In this document: piece after piece, positions 17,602-26,068 of the stretch | Position numbering within the stretch: the first letter of the stretch is position 1 | How the letters are laid out: every line of letters begins with the position of its first letter | Source: Bradyrhizobium yuanmingense | GTDB taxonomy: Bacteria; Pseudomonadota; Alphaproteobacteria; Rhizobiales; Xanthobacteraceae | Length of the DNA stretch: 64,000 bases | Direction: 5' to 3' | Assembly (NCBI RefSeq): GCF_029167105.1 | Contig: NZ_JARFML010000036.1 | Location: 1-64,000 of the forward strand | Translations under genes and position numbers: made by a program | Notes under the pieces: generated by a model | Databases searched by the model: none | Told to the model about the DNA's origin: nothing | The model's input: only the letters and a program-made list of their open reading frames with translations

Positions 17602-18819
17602 TCACCCCCGCCGCGCAAATACCAACTGCTTGACGTCGATCTTTCCGGCCCTGAACCCGGCCTCGCAGTAGCACAGATAATATTCCCACAGCCTGCGGAA
17701 TGGCTCGTCGAAGCCGAGCGAGGTGAGGTCGGTCCATGCGCGGCTGAAATTGTCGCGCCAGAGTGAAAGTGTCCTGGCATAGTCCTGTCCAAAGACGCGC
17801 TCATGAATCACGGGCACCTCGAAGCGTTCGCCGAGCGTGTGCAGGATATTGGTCGAAGGCAGCATCCCTCCGGGAAATATGTACCTCTGGATGAAGTCCA
17901 CGCGCTTGCGATAGAGGTCGAAGAGCTCGTTGCGGACCGTAATGGCCTGGATGCCCGCCAGACCGCCCGGTTTCAGCCGCTGGTACAGCTGGCTGAAATA
18001 GGCCGGCCAAAATTGCTCGCCGACGGCCTCGATCATCTCGATCGAGGCAATGCGGTCGAAACGACCGTCCTGGTCTCGGTAATCCTGCAGCCGCACCTCG
18101 ACCTTCTCAGCGAGCCCGGCTTGGTGAATTCGCCGACTCGCAAATTCGTGCTGCTCCTTGCTGATGGTCAGTGCCAATACGCTGGCGCCGTAAGTCTTTG
18201 CGGCAAATTCGGCGAAGCCGCCCCAGCCGCACCCGATCTCGAGCACGGTCTGGCCGGGCTGCAGTTCGATGGCCTTTGCGAGCTGTTCGTATTTGTGTTG
18301 TTGAGCCGCGGGCAAGTCGGTCGTTTCGGCTGAAAACAAAGCCGATGAGTAGGTCATGCTGGAATCGAGCCAGGCGCCGAAGAACGCGTTGCCGAGATCA
18401 TAATGCCTATGAATGTTGTGCCTCGACCCCTGTCTGGTGTTTCGGCGCAGCCGATGAAGGGCCTTTCGGCAGAGCCGGATCACCACATTCCCGGCAAAGG
18501 CGCCGTCGATGAGATCTTCGTTGAGGCAGAAGACGTAGAGAAGCTGCGTGAGATCAGGCGTGGTCCAATCGCCGCGTATGTAGGCCTCGGCCATGCCGAT
18601 GTCGCCGCCCAGGACGAGGCTGCGCGCGAATCTGTAATTGTTGAGCTCGATCGTGGCCGACGGACCCGGAAGCTGCCCACGCAAGCTAACGGTTCTGCGG
18701 TCGGGCAGGCGCACATGGACGGTGCCGTACTTGAGCTGCGACGCCAGGCGTAGAGCCAGCCGGGCAAGGAATGGGACACCATCAAATTGAACGGCTCGAT
18801 GAGCGGCTGCCAGGTCCAT
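17602..18819 (-). CDS. cfa: Cyclopropane-fatty-acyl-phospholipid synthase family
   Basis: 405 aa, the usual family length. It transfers a methylene group from S-adenosylmethionine to cis double bonds of membrane phospholipids. Visible motifs: HYDLGNAFFGAWLD, the SAM-binding VLEIGCGWGGFAEFA, the SIEMIEAVG region and a C-terminal RLWEYYLCYCE. It is the third gene of a minus-strand operon, three bases after the DUF1365 gene. In Rhodobacter the equivalent cfaA gene sits in an operon controlled by RpoE in response to singlet oxygen, and the same arrangement is seen here next to an rpoE-chrR pair. Confidence 0.93.
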   Translation of the reverse strand: MDLAAAHRAVQFDGVPFLARLALRLASQLKYGTVHVRLPDRRTVSLRGQLPGPSATIELNNYRFARSLVLGGDIGMAEAYIRGDWTTPDLTQLLYVFCLNEDLIDGAFAGNVVIRLCRKALHRLRRNTRQGSRHNIHRHYDLGNAFFGAWLDSSMTYSSALFSAETTDLPAAQQHKYEQLAKAIELQPGQTVLEIGCGWGGFAEFAAKTYGASVLALTISKEQHEFASRRIHQAGLAEKVEVRLQDYRDQDGRFDRIASIEMIEAVGEQFWPAYFSQLYQRLKPGGLAGIQAITVRNELFDLYRKRVDFIQRYIFPGGMLPSTNILHTLGERFEVPVIHERVFGQDYARTLSLWRDNFSRAWTDLTSLGFDEPFRRLWEYYLCYCEAGFRAGKIDVKQLVFARRG

Positions 18820-18822
18820 GGA

Positions 18823-19611
18823 TCAAATCCCGCGTTGTTTCAAACGAGGCAAGTACGGCACACCTTTGAGCCACAGCCGCGTCGCTTCCCAATGAATGGC
18901 TGCGGTCACCTTGATCGTCAGGAAGGGCAGGCGGACGAGCGACGCCAGCAGCGCGCGGCTGGTGAGCGCCCGGCGTCGTCCGCGGAAAGCTGCGGCGAAC
19001 ATCGCGCCCTGATCGCCCGCCTGTACGATTCTGACCGTCACATTCTGCCCCGGCGGAGAAATGCTGAAGCGGTAATACGTCCCCATCTCCATGAAGGGTG
19101 AAACGTAGAACTCCTTGGCCTGGCCCTGTCTTATTGCGCAGCCCGTTGCCGCGTCCTGCACTGGCAGGACGTAGGAATGCATCTCTCCGAAGGTGTTGCG
19201 GACCTCGTAGATCAACAACACAAGATCGCCAGATGCGCCATAGCAGAAGTAGATCGAAAGCGGGTTGAACACGTAGCCCAGCACCCGGGGATAACACAGC
19301 AGGAGGATTCGGCCCTCCGAGAGGTCGAGGCCGCGCTCCGCGGCCATGCGCCGGGCGTGTTGGCTGAGGCTCGCGCCTTTGCCGTCGCCGTGATCGCGCT
19401 CGTGGAAGCTGAAGGGGGCCGCTCGATTGACATCGAACAGCCACGACTGGCGAGTTGCCTCATGCAAGCGGTCGAGGTCGATCAAGAGGCTCATCACGCG
19501 ATAGGTGAACCGGTGTTGCACAGGCCGCCAGCGTGCGTGCATCACCTTTCCCCAATAGAGCGCGGCGGGTGCCGTCGCACCGTCCGCTTTGTCGGGGTTG
19601 GTTCGGATCAT
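18823..19611 (-). CDS. DUF1365 domain-containing protein
   Basis: 262 aa from the ATG at 19611, which lies four bases after the stop of the upstream FAD protein gene. Family features: LYWGKVMHARWRPVQHRFTY at the start, LCYPRVLGYVFNPLSIYFCY in the middle, and KEFYVSPFMEM. The biochemical role is unknown. It regularly occurs between a FAD-dependent amine oxidase-like gene and a cyclopropane fatty acid synthase gene, including in the RpoE-controlled operon of Rhodobacter, which suggests a job in lipid modification under oxidative stress. Confidence 0.9.
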   Translation of the reverse strand: MIRTNPDKADGATAPAALYWGKVMHARWRPVQHRFTYRVMSLLIDLDRLHEATRQSWLFDVNRAAPFSFHERDHGDGKGASLSQHARRMAAERGLDLSEGRILLLCYPRVLGYVFNPLSIYFCYGASGDLVLLIYEVRNTFGEMHSYVLPVQDAATGCAIRQGQAKEFYVSPFMEMGTYYRFSISPPGQNVTVRIVQAGDQGAMFAAAFRGRRRALTSRALLASLVRLPFLTIKVTAAIHWEATRLWLKGVPYLPRLKQRGI

Positions 19612-19615
19612 CGGG

Positions 19616-20929
19616 CTACTCGGCAGCTTGGACCAGCAGCGAGTCCGACCGCCGCCAGGGAGCCTGGCCCCCCAGTGCCTCGGCAATGGAAATGCCGGAC
19701 TGCAAGCCGTCCTCGTGAAAGCCGTAGCCGGTCCACGCACCGCAGAACCAGGTCCGACGCCGGCCCTGAATTGCGGGGAGCCGTCGCTGCGCCGCGAACG
19801 CAGCCAGGTCGTATTGGGGATGAGCAAAGCTGAACTTTGCAAACGTCAAGTGATCCGCCGGCTCGAAGGGAGGGTTGAGGCTGACGAACAATGGCTTGCG
19901 GTCGTCGATGCCCTGCAGCCGGTTCATCCAATAGGTCACCGCAACGTTGTTCTGAGCCGGCGTTTGTCGCGGCCATTGCAGGAAATTCCAGGAAGCCCAG
20001 GCTTGGCGGCGCCTGGGCATGAGATTGCGATCGCGATGCAGATAGATCGTGTTCGGAGCGTACCTGATCGCGCCGAGAATGGACCGCTCGCGGGCATCGG
20101 CATCCGACAGCGCGGCCAAGGCCTGATCGCTGTGGCAAGCCATCACCACCGCATCGTAGGTTTCAGCCCCGCCATGAGTGTCGCGGATGGTCACGCCATG
20201 CTCCGCCCGGTTGACTGACGTCGCGGCACAGCCTAGCCGAATGTTGTCCTTGAACAAAGCGGTGAGCTTGTCGACATAGCGCCGGCTGCCGCCCGCGACG
20301 GTCCGCCAGCGCGGCCGGTCAAGGTGCAGGAGCCGGTGATTGTCGAAAAAGGCGACAAAGTTCTCCGCCGGAAAGGACAGAATGTCGGCCGACGAGGCCG
20401 ACCAGATGGCCGCTCCCATCGGTCCGAGATAATCGGCGAACAGGCGGGGTCCGAATGATTGCTTGCGCAGATACTCGCCGAGCGTCAACCGCTGCAGCCT
20501 GCCGGCGCGCAAATCCGTCACGCTCTGCCGGTTGAACCGCAGCACTTCGGCCAGCATGCGAAAATATGACGGCGATCCGAGATTGCGCGGTTGTGCGAAC
20601 AAGCCGCAGGCGGTTTGGAGAAGAGTCTCGCCGCCGCCCCGCCATTCGAACCGGCCGTGGTCGGCAGACATGGCGAAGCTCATGCAGGTCTCGACGGTCT
20701 CCACGCCCAGGTGCGCGAACAGCGCCGTCAGCTGCGGATAATTCGTCTCGTTGTAGACGATGAAGCCGACATCGACGTCGATGGGCTCACCGTCATAGTC
20801 GATGCGAACGGTGCGGCTATGCCCGCCCGGCCGCAGCTCCCGCTCGTACACCGTCAATGCATGGCGTTTCGACAGGAGCCACGCGGCAGCGTTGCCGGCA
20901 ATTCCCGTCCCGATCACGGCTAAACGCAT
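19616..20929 (-). CDS. FAD-dependent amine oxidase-like oxidoreductase
   Basis: 437 aa. The N-terminus MRLAVIGTGIAGNAAAWLL is a Rossmann dinucleotide-binding motif (GxGxxG), followed by YERELRPGGHSRT. The C-terminus has FCGAWTGYGFHEDGLQSG, the second FAD contact. It belongs to the amine oxidase/desaturase-like flavoproteins annotated as NAD(P)-binding or FAD-dependent. The substrate is unknown. It is the first gene of the operon with DUF1365 and cfa, and a TGATCC element lies 81 bp upstream of its ATG. Confidence 0.9.
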   Translation of the reverse strand: MRLAVIGTGIAGNAAAWLLSKRHALTVYERELRPGGHSRTVRIDYDGEPIDVDVGFIVYNETNYPQLTALFAHLGVETVETCMSFAMSADHGRFEWRGGGETLLQTACGLFAQPRNLGSPSYFRMLAEVLRFNRQSVTDLRAGRLQRLTLGEYLRKQSFGPRLFADYLGPMGAAIWSASSADILSFPAENFVAFFDNHRLLHLDRPRWRTVAGGSRRYVDKLTALFKDNIRLGCAATSVNRAEHGVTIRDTHGGAETYDAVVMACHSDQALAALSDADARERSILGAIRYAPNTIYLHRDRNLMPRRRQAWASWNFLQWPRQTPAQNNVAVTYWMNRLQGIDDRKPLFVSLNPPFEPADHLTFAKFSFAHPQYDLAAFAAQRRLPAIQGRRRTWFCGAWTGYGFHEDGLQSGISIAEALGGQAPWRRSDSLLVQAAE

Positions 20930-21010
20930 AATCTCTCGCCCCCAATGCTGTATCGCCAGCTACGGTCGTTGAAGAATGATCTGACAGGGAAACGTCTGCC
21001 GCTATGGTAC

Positions 21011-21016
21011 GGATCA
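21011..21016 (-). promoter_or_regulatory. Possible RpoE (ECF11) -35 element
   Basis: TGATCC on the minus strand, 81 bp before the FAD oxidoreductase start. The hexamer equals the -35 element reported for Rhodobacter RpoE. The sequence 18 bp downstream (TTTCCC) is a poor match to a -10 box. Confidence 0.35.
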
Positions 21017-21097
21017 CTCCGCCGCCAGGTCCGTCGTCGGACGTGAAACCGGCTCTTGCAGCCGACGTATCGATGGGATGTCAACTGCGGGTAAGGC

Positions 21098-21901
21098 ATG
21101 ATTCCAGTGCAGGTTCAGGCGATCGGCGGCATGGCGCTGGCATTCTGTCTCTTGATGGGACTGGCCTGGGTGGTCCAGCAGCGCACCGGCAATTCCGGCT
21201 GGGTCGATGCAATCTGGTCCTACGCGACCGGTCTCATCGGTGCGGCTGCTGCCGTGTGGCCGCTTGACGGCTCCCTCCCGGCTCGCCGGGCGCTCGTTGC
21301 AGGGCTGGTGCTGCTTTGGTCGTTGCGGCTCGGGACGCACATCGCGGCTCGCTCCTCCGCCGGGATCGACGATCCCAGATACGCGAACTATGCACGCCAA
21401 TGGGGAGCGGATGCCCCGCGCCGGATGTTCTTCTTCCTGCAATCGCAAGCGCTGGTCTCGCTGCCGCTGCCGTTCGCCGTGTTCCTCGCAGGCCACGCAC
21501 CGGCGCCGGGACTGCGGCTGCAGGATTATCTCGGGGTGGTGATCATCCTGGTTGCCGTCGCCGGCGAGGCCTTGGCAGACCGGCAGCTGCGGCGCTTCAA
21601 ACACGATGCGTCGAGCAAGGGGAAGGTCTGCGACGTCGGGCTCTGGCGCTGGTCGCGCCATCCCAACTATTTCTTCGAATGGCTGGGATGGCTGGCTTAC
21701 CCCGTCATCGCGCTCGAACCCGGATACCCGTGGGGCTGGGCCAGCCTGGCGGCGCCAGTTATCATGTATTGGATCCTTGTGCATGTGACCGGGATACCGC
21801 CGCTCGAGGAGCAGATGCTGCGGTCGCGCGGCGACCTGTATCGGCAGTATCAGGCCCGGACCAACGCATTCTTCCCATGGCCACCCAAACAGGCGCTGTG
21901 A
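21098..21901 (+). CDS. DUF1295 membrane protein (steroid 5-alpha-reductase-like)
   Basis: 267 aa with about six to seven transmembrane helices. The C-terminal part has the reductase/methyltransferase-like signature: LWRWSRHPNYFFEWLGW, then PLEEQMLRSRGDLYRQYQ and a closing NAFFPWPPK. DUF1295 proteins are related to steroid 5-alpha-reductases and isoprenylcysteine methyltransferases; the bacterial substrate is unknown. It is transcribed divergently from the FAD/DUF1365/cfa operon, with a 168-bp shared upstream region, and frequently accompanies those genes, so it probably belongs to the same lipid-related regulon. Confidence 0.88.
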   Translation: MIPVQVQAIGGMALAFCLLMGLAWVVQQRTGNSGWVDAIWSYATGLIGAAAAVWPLDGSLPARRALVAGLVLLWSLRLGTHIAARSSAGIDDPRYANYARQWGADAPRRMFFFLQSQALVSLPLPFAVFLAGHAPAPGLRLQDYLGVVIILVAVAGEALADRQLRRFKHDASSKGKVCDVGLWRWSRHPNYFFEWLGWLAYPVIALEPGYPWGWASLAAPVIMYWILVHVTGIPPLEEQMLRSRGDLYRQYQARTNAFFPWPPKQAL

Positions 21902-21948
21902 TTCGGTGTATCGCCGCTGCGGCCATGACGGACATGCGTGCGCTCGTG

Positions 21949-21954
21949 TGATCC
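21949..21954 (+). promoter_or_regulatory. Possible RpoE (ECF11) -35 element
   Basis: TGATCC on the plus strand, 72 bp before the DUF2177 start. A TATCTC sequence follows 19 bp later, an acceptable -10 for this sigma class. This is the best of the three candidate sites in the cluster. Confidence 0.4.
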
Positions 21955-22025
21955 GGCTTGAATGTACGGGCGTTATCTCTGGCCACTCGACAATCGGCCA
22001 GATGCATTGCACGGGGAATGCGGAC

Positions 22026-22571
22026 ATGAATCTTCTCTTCACCTATCTTGCCGTGGCCGTGACCTTCGTTGCAATCGACATGATCTGGCTCGGGATCATG
22101 GTCGAGCGGCTTTATCGGCCGGTGATGGGCGATATGTTGCGAGCTGAGCCCAACCTGCCCGCCGCCGCGGTCTTCTATCTGCTGTATCCCCTCGGCTTGA
22201 TCTGGTTCGCCGTGCTGCCGGCACAGAACGACGGCAGCGCGCTGCGCGCTTTCACCTCCGGCGTGCTGCTCGGCTGCTTCACTTATGCGACCTATGATCT
22301 CACCAATCAGGCGACCTTGCGGAATTGGTCGATCGGACTGACCCTAGCCGACGTCTGCTGGGGATCGTTGCTGGCTGGCGTCAGCTCCTGGATCGGATTT
22401 CTCATGGCCCAGAGCTGGCCCACTGAACACGGGCCGCCTGCCGCGCGCAAAGCCGAGTTGATTTCGGGCAATCGTGCACAGGCGGGTCAGGTCGAGCTTC
22501 GCCCCCCGAGCCGGTCGAACGTGTCCCTGGTTTCCGCGATCTTGTCGGTCAAGGATATGAATGCAATCTGA
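22026..22571 (+). CDS. DUF2177 family membrane protein
   Basis: 181 aa from the ATG at 22026. The first ~135 residues hold four transmembrane helices and the family signatures FVAIDMIWLG, AAAVFYLLYPLGLIWF and FTYATYDLTNQATL. The remaining ~45 residues are polar, not typical of the family, and overlap by 85 bp the 3' end of the gene on the other strand. The function is unknown. Position and the TGATCC element upstream suggest membership in the RpoE-type stress regulon. Confidence 0.85.
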   Translation: MNLLFTYLAVAVTFVAIDMIWLGIMVERLYRPVMGDMLRAEPNLPAAAVFYLLYPLGLIWFAVLPAQNDGSALRAFTSGVLLGCFTYATYDLTNQATLRNWSIGLTLADVCWGSLLAGVSSWIGFLMAQSWPTEHGPPAARKAELISGNRAQAGQVELRPPSRSNVSLVSAILSVKDMNAI

Positions 22572-22789
22572 GCCTGCGCTCTTGTCTCGTCGTCGAGCAA
22601 CAGGCATGCGAGGTCGACCAACTGATGGCCCATGCGTTCCATGGCGGCAAGGAGTCCATCGAGGCCGGATCCAGGATCGTCGGGCGCAAACCGCTCGACC
22701 TCGCTGATGATGGCTTCGAGTCGCGCGACCGAAGAGACAAGCCGGTCCTTGCGCCCACGCTCGGGAAACTCGATGATCTCCGCGGCCAT
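22487..22789 (-). CDS. Hypothetical small protein downstream of an ECF sigma gene
   Basis: 100 aa from the ATG at 22789, preceded by GGAG ten bases upstream. It is acidic and helical: MAAEIIEFPERGRKDRLVSS, then VARLEAIISEVERFAP and a helix with LLAAMERMGHQLVDLACLLL. No membrane segment or zinc motif is present. It begins 16 bp after the stop of the ECF sigma factor gene and is probably co-transcribed. By position it could modulate that sigma factor, but it does not look like a known anti-sigma family. Confidence 0.65.
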   Translation of the reverse strand: MAAEIIEFPERGRKDRLVSSVARLEAIISEVERFAPDDPGSGLDGLLAAMERMGHQLVDLACLLLDDETRAQAQIAFISLTDKIAETRDTFDRLGGRSST

Positions 22790-22805
22790 GCCTGCATTCT
22801 CCGCT

Positions 22806-23390
22806 TCAGGCCGCGGCCGCTGCCGCGAGGCAATCCTTGCGTACCGCCACGATGGTCCGGTGCAGCCAGGTCTTGACGGTGCCAACCGGCACACCGAAGC
22901 GTCGCGACAAGCTCGCGCGGCTCTCGCCTTCGAGGTAAGCCAGAGCCACGAGCCTGCGGCGATCTTCCGGAAGCCGCGCCAGGACCGCGCGTGCAATCGG
23001 TTCGGCGCGGGCGTAATCGAAATCATCGGCGGCCGAGGCACAGGACGCCGATGCAATCAGGAGCGCCTCGTCCAGTTCGTAAGTTGGCTGCCTTCGGATC
23101 CGCAAATGGTCGATTGCGGTATTCCGGACGATTGCGGACATCCACGCCAGAGCCGGGGCCCGCCTGGAATCATACCGTGTAGCGTTGCGCCAGATCTTCA
23201 GGAAGCTTTCCTGGAGGATGTCGTCGACGTCATCGGGCGCGGCGCCAACGGCCAGCACGATCCTGCGCAACCTGGCGCGTGTCAACGCATGAAGTTCCGC
23301 GAAGGCCCGCATCTCACCTGAGGAAACGCGCGCCAGCAGTTCGGGTAACCTCTCGCTCCGCACCTGACTTGCCAGGCTTGAACAGGCCAT
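22806..23390 (-). CDS. ECF sigma factor
   Basis: 194 aa with sigma-70 region 2 (DDVDDILQESFLKIWRNA and AWMSAIVRNTAIDHLR) and region 4 (LPEDRRRLVALAYLEGESRA followed by the helix-turn-helix FGVPVGTVKTWLHR). It lies 79 bp downstream of the chrR gene on the same strand, so the locus holds two ECF sigma genes around one ChrR-type anti-sigma gene. It has no classical transmembrane anti-sigma neighbour. Confidence 0.9.
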   Translation of the reverse strand: MACSSLASQVRSERLPELLARVSSGEMRAFAELHALTRARLRRIVLAVGAAPDDVDDILQESFLKIWRNATRYDSRRAPALAWMSAIVRNTAIDHLRIRRQPTYELDEALLIASASCASAADDFDYARAEPIARAVLARLPEDRRRLVALAYLEGESRASLSRRFGVPVGTVKTWLHRTIVAVRKDCLAAAAAA

Positions 23391-23469
23391 GCCCTGTCTC
23401 CCTTGCGTTTCTTGCTAAACGCTTCGGGTGCAGGCCCGGATCACTCCGACCGAGAGGACGGAACGAGAA

Positions 23470-24111
23470 TCACAGCCGCACGAATGGCCCGATCAGACGG
23501 CCGAGCAGGCCGTTCATGCGCAGGTTGCCGGTCATCGCGACCAGGCAGAGGCATGGGCCTTCGTCGCCGACAATCGGACGGTGCTCGACCTCGTCGTCGC
23601 CGTAATCGAAATCACCGGGACCAAACCGACCGCCCTCGTGGCTGAAGCTGCCTTCGAGCACGAGCGTGAGCTCGGTGCCGGTATGCGTATGCTCGAGCAT
23701 GCGCGAGCCCGGCGCGGACCGAAGCAGGAAGGCGCGCGCCTTGCCCGAACCGGAAAGCTCGATCGGCCGCATGCTCAGACCGGGCGCGACACGCCGGCGC
23801 TTGCCGATGCGGTAGTTTCGCAGGGCCGGCGGAATATCATGGTCCGCGGCGGAGGCGGGAGGAGGAGCCGCACTGGCGGCGGGAGAATTCTCAATTCGCG
23901 ACATGACGCGGTCGAACGCATCCGGCGCGGTCGGCACCGGCTCGACCTCCTCCAGCGCCGCGCCCGCAAGCTGCTCTATGGCCCGCACGAAGCGGGTGCA
24001 CCGTGCGCAACCTGCCACGTGCACACCGACCACCAGCTGATGGGCCTCTTCCAACTTGCCGGCCGCGAAATCGGCCAGAAGATCTTCAGGCGGATGGTGG
24101 CTGATCGTCAT
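23470..24111 (-). CDS. chrR: ChrR-type zinc anti-sigma factor with cupin domain
   Basis: 213 aa. The N-terminal anti-sigma domain has His6, His31, Cys35 and Cys38 (HVAGCARC), the zinc ligands known from Rhodobacter ChrR. The C-terminal cupin domain has His141, His143, Glu147 and His177, again at the positions I recall for the Rhodobacter protein. ChrR holds the sigma factor inactive until singlet oxygen triggers its release and degradation. The gene starts within the stop of the sigma gene (ATGA overlap), confirming the pair. A central proline/alanine-rich linker separates the two domains. Confidence 0.92.
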   Translation of the reverse strand: MTISHHPPEDLLADFAAGKLEEAHQLVVGVHVAGCARCTRFVRAIEQLAGAALEEVEPVPTAPDAFDRVMSRIENSPAASAAPPPASAADHDIPPALRNYRIGKRRRVAPGLSMRPIELSGSGKARAFLLRSAPGSRMLEHTHTGTELTLVLEGSFSHEGGRFGPGDFDYGDDEVEHRPIVGDEGPCLCLVAMTGNLRMNGLLGRLIGPFVRL

Positions 24112-24764
24112 GTGTCTTCGTCCAAGATGTCTCTCAACCGGTTCATCGCCAGTCTGATCCGCGATTTCACCGTACCGAGCGGAATACCAAGCAGGCCCGC
24201 GATTTCAGGATGCGCCTTCTCCTCGATGAACGACAGCCTGACCACCATGGTCTGCTCTGCCGAGAGTTGCTTGATGGCGGCTTCGATGCGCGCGGCGTCC
24301 TGGACGCGGGAGATGGCTGCGTCCGCCGGTTCGGCCGGGTCTGGTGCATCAGGCAGCTCGGAGACGGCTTCCAGGCGGTCGCTCCGTGCTCTGCGGCGAA
24401 GCAGGTCGATCCGCAGATTGCGCGCGATCGTGAAGATCCAGGCCGCCGCCCCGGCTGTGGCGGGATCGAACAGGCCTGCTTTCCGCCACACGGCGAACAT
24501 CGTGTTTTGCGCGATCTCTTCCGCCTCGTCGGGGCTGCACCCGGCCTTCTGCATCAACCCCTTGATGCGGGGCGCGAAATGCTCGAATAGCCGCTTGAAG
24601 GCCTCCCGGTCGCGGTGAGAGGCGACGCGTCCGATCAAATCAGCCCAGTCCACCTTTGCCTTCGGCCCTTTGCTCGCACCAATCGACCGCTGCGCCTCGA
24701 ACCGCCGGGTCAAACCAGCTTCAGCCCGGATTGGCACGTCCATAGCCCGGATAGCAGCGATCAT
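24108..24764 (-). CDS. rpoE: RpoE-like ECF sigma factor (ECF11 type)
   Basis: 218 aa from the ATG at 24764, preceded by GAGG; an ATG at 24743 and an upstream TTG at 24797 are alternatives. Region 2 reads DEAEEIAQNTMFAVWRKAG and WIFTIARNLRIDLLRRR. Region 4 reads LSAEQTMVVRLSFIEEKAH and GIPLGTVKSRIRLAMNRLR. Overlap with chrR identifies it as the partner sigma factor of the singlet-oxygen response. The neighbouring cfa/DUF1365/FAD operon and the DUF1295 and DUF2177 genes are its likely targets. A TGATCC lies 52 bp upstream and would allow autoregulation. Confidence 0.9.
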   Translation of the reverse strand: MIAAIRAMDVPIRAEAGLTRRFEAQRSIGASKGPKAKVDWADLIGRVASHRDREAFKRLFEHFAPRIKGLMQKAGCSPDEAEEIAQNTMFAVWRKAGLFDPATAGAAAWIFTIARNLRIDLLRRRARSDRLEAVSELPDAPDPAEPADAAISRVQDAARIEAAIKQLSAEQTMVVRLSFIEEKAHPEIAGLLGIPLGTVKSRIRLAMNRLRDILDEDT

Positions 24765-24815
24765 AGCGCCTCGACAAGCGACCTCTGAGGCTGACAACGG
24801 GCGGGAACGGCCGTC

Positions 24816-24821
24816 GGATCA
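24816..24821 (-). promoter_or_regulatory. Possible RpoE (ECF11) -35 element
   Basis: TGATCC on the minus strand, 52 bp before the chosen rpoE start, where an autoregulated promoter would be expected. The presumed -10 region 18 bp on (TTGTCA) is weak. Confidence 0.35.
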
Positions 24822-24948
24822 CCGTGAGCTGCTCAATTGTCGGTTCCGAGCCTGCGCCCGCGCGCCCGCCCGTCCTGGCACTCCACTTGCTCAGTCATGA
24901 CCCAAGCCATGGTCTCGGCGGAGAGGCCGTTTCAGGTTGAGGCAAGTG

Positions 24949-25197
24949 ATGCAGGAAGTGTCCCGTTCTGGTGCTGCTGACGAACTCCGGCTCGACGCGT
25001 TGATCGCCGATCTATGGTGGCGCGTTCGGCTGATCAATACCGACATTCTCGAGGAGGAGGCGCGCGCCGGGGTGTTCGACCCGGTTCAGCCGACCTATCC
25101 GCTTCTCGCGGCCAACCTTCGCGCCCGACGCGACAATCTGGTCGCGACGATCGGCGTGCTCGAGCAGCGTGCGAGATCGGTGTCGGAAGCGGCTTGA
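24949..25197 (+). CDS. Hypothetical small protein
   Basis: 82 aa from the ATG at 24949; a GAGG lies nine bases upstream. Reads as a soluble helical protein: LRLDALIADLWWRVRLINTD, then PTYPLLAANLRARRDNLVAT and a C-terminal helix. It is divergent from rpoE. No recognised domain. Confidence 0.55.
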   Translation: MQEVSRSGAADELRLDALIADLWWRVRLINTDILEEEARAGVFDPVQPTYPLLAANLRARRDNLVATIGVLEQRARSVSEAA

Positions 25198-25386
25198 AGC
25201 GGTCGCGGGGGCGCGCCAGCCTCGACGTCTTCGTCAACCGGCCGGCCGCAGCGCCAGAGGCGGGCGCGGGATGCAACGCGCATCATCGCATGGCTCGAAT
25301 GCCTCCGGCGCTGTGCCGCTAACAGTTGAATTCAGGCCGCCGCCTGCCCGTGTTATGGCTGGTCTCCGCACCCCCGCGAGGCCGCC

Positions 25387-26049
25387 ATGCTCCCCATTCC
25401 CGCCGATATTTTCACCGAACCCGAGGACGTCTCGCCCGACGGCCTGGCCAATCTCGGCCCGCTTCGGCGTCTTGCCGGCACCTGGCAGGCGGACAAGGGC
25501 ATCGACATCAATCCGAAGGCGGAAGGGCCGGAGCGACGGACCTTCATCGAGCGCATCCGCATGGATCCGATCGATCCGCAGGCCAACGGGCCGCAGCTGC
25601 TGTACGGGCTGCGCTACCACATCCACATCAACACGCCCGAGGAAGACATCACCTTCCACGATCAGGTCGGCTACTGGCTGTGGGAGCCGGCGACCGGGCT
25701 GATCATGCAGACGCTGGCGATCCCGCGCGGGCAGGTGCTGCTGGCCTCGGGCAAGGCCGCCCCGGACGACAAGACGATCTCGGTCACCGCCAAGCGCGGC
25801 GACACCGCCTACGGGATCTGCTCGACCGATTTCCTGGAACAGGCCTTCCGCACCGATGCTTACCGCTGCGACATCACCTTCAACGACGACGGCAGCTGGA
25901 CCTATCTGATCCAGACCGAGTTGTTCGTGCGCGGCGCGCCGTTCAATCACCACGACACCAACACGCTCCAGCTCATAGCGCCACCCAGGCTCAATCCGCT
26001 GGCGGTGATCGTGAATGATCGTGCCGCAGGCGACGGACCCGCGGCCTGA
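25387..26049 (+). CDS. FABP/nitrobindin-like beta-barrel protein
   Basis: 220 aa. The pattern LGPLRRLAGTWQADKG near residue 23 is typical of heme-binding, fatty-acid-binding-like beta-barrels (nitrobindin/THAP4-like family). Later strands include GYWLWEPATGLIMQT and FNDDGSWTYLIQTELF. The ligand cannot be read from the sequence; a haem-binding histidine was not identified with confidence. The protein is cytoplasmic. The stop is 20 bp before the next gene, so the three plus-strand genes up to 28,054 may form one transcript. Confidence 0.78.
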   Translation: MLPIPADIFTEPEDVSPDGLANLGPLRRLAGTWQADKGIDINPKAEGPERRTFIERIRMDPIDPQANGPQLLYGLRYHIHINTPEEDITFHDQVGYWLWEPATGLIMQTLAIPRGQVLLASGKAAPDDKTISVTAKRGDTAYGICSTDFLEQAFRTDAYRCDITFNDDGSWTYLIQTELFVRGAPFNHHDTNTLQLIAPPRLNPLAVIVNDRAAGDGPAA

Positions 26050-26068
26050 GCGCTGCCCTGAGGATTGC

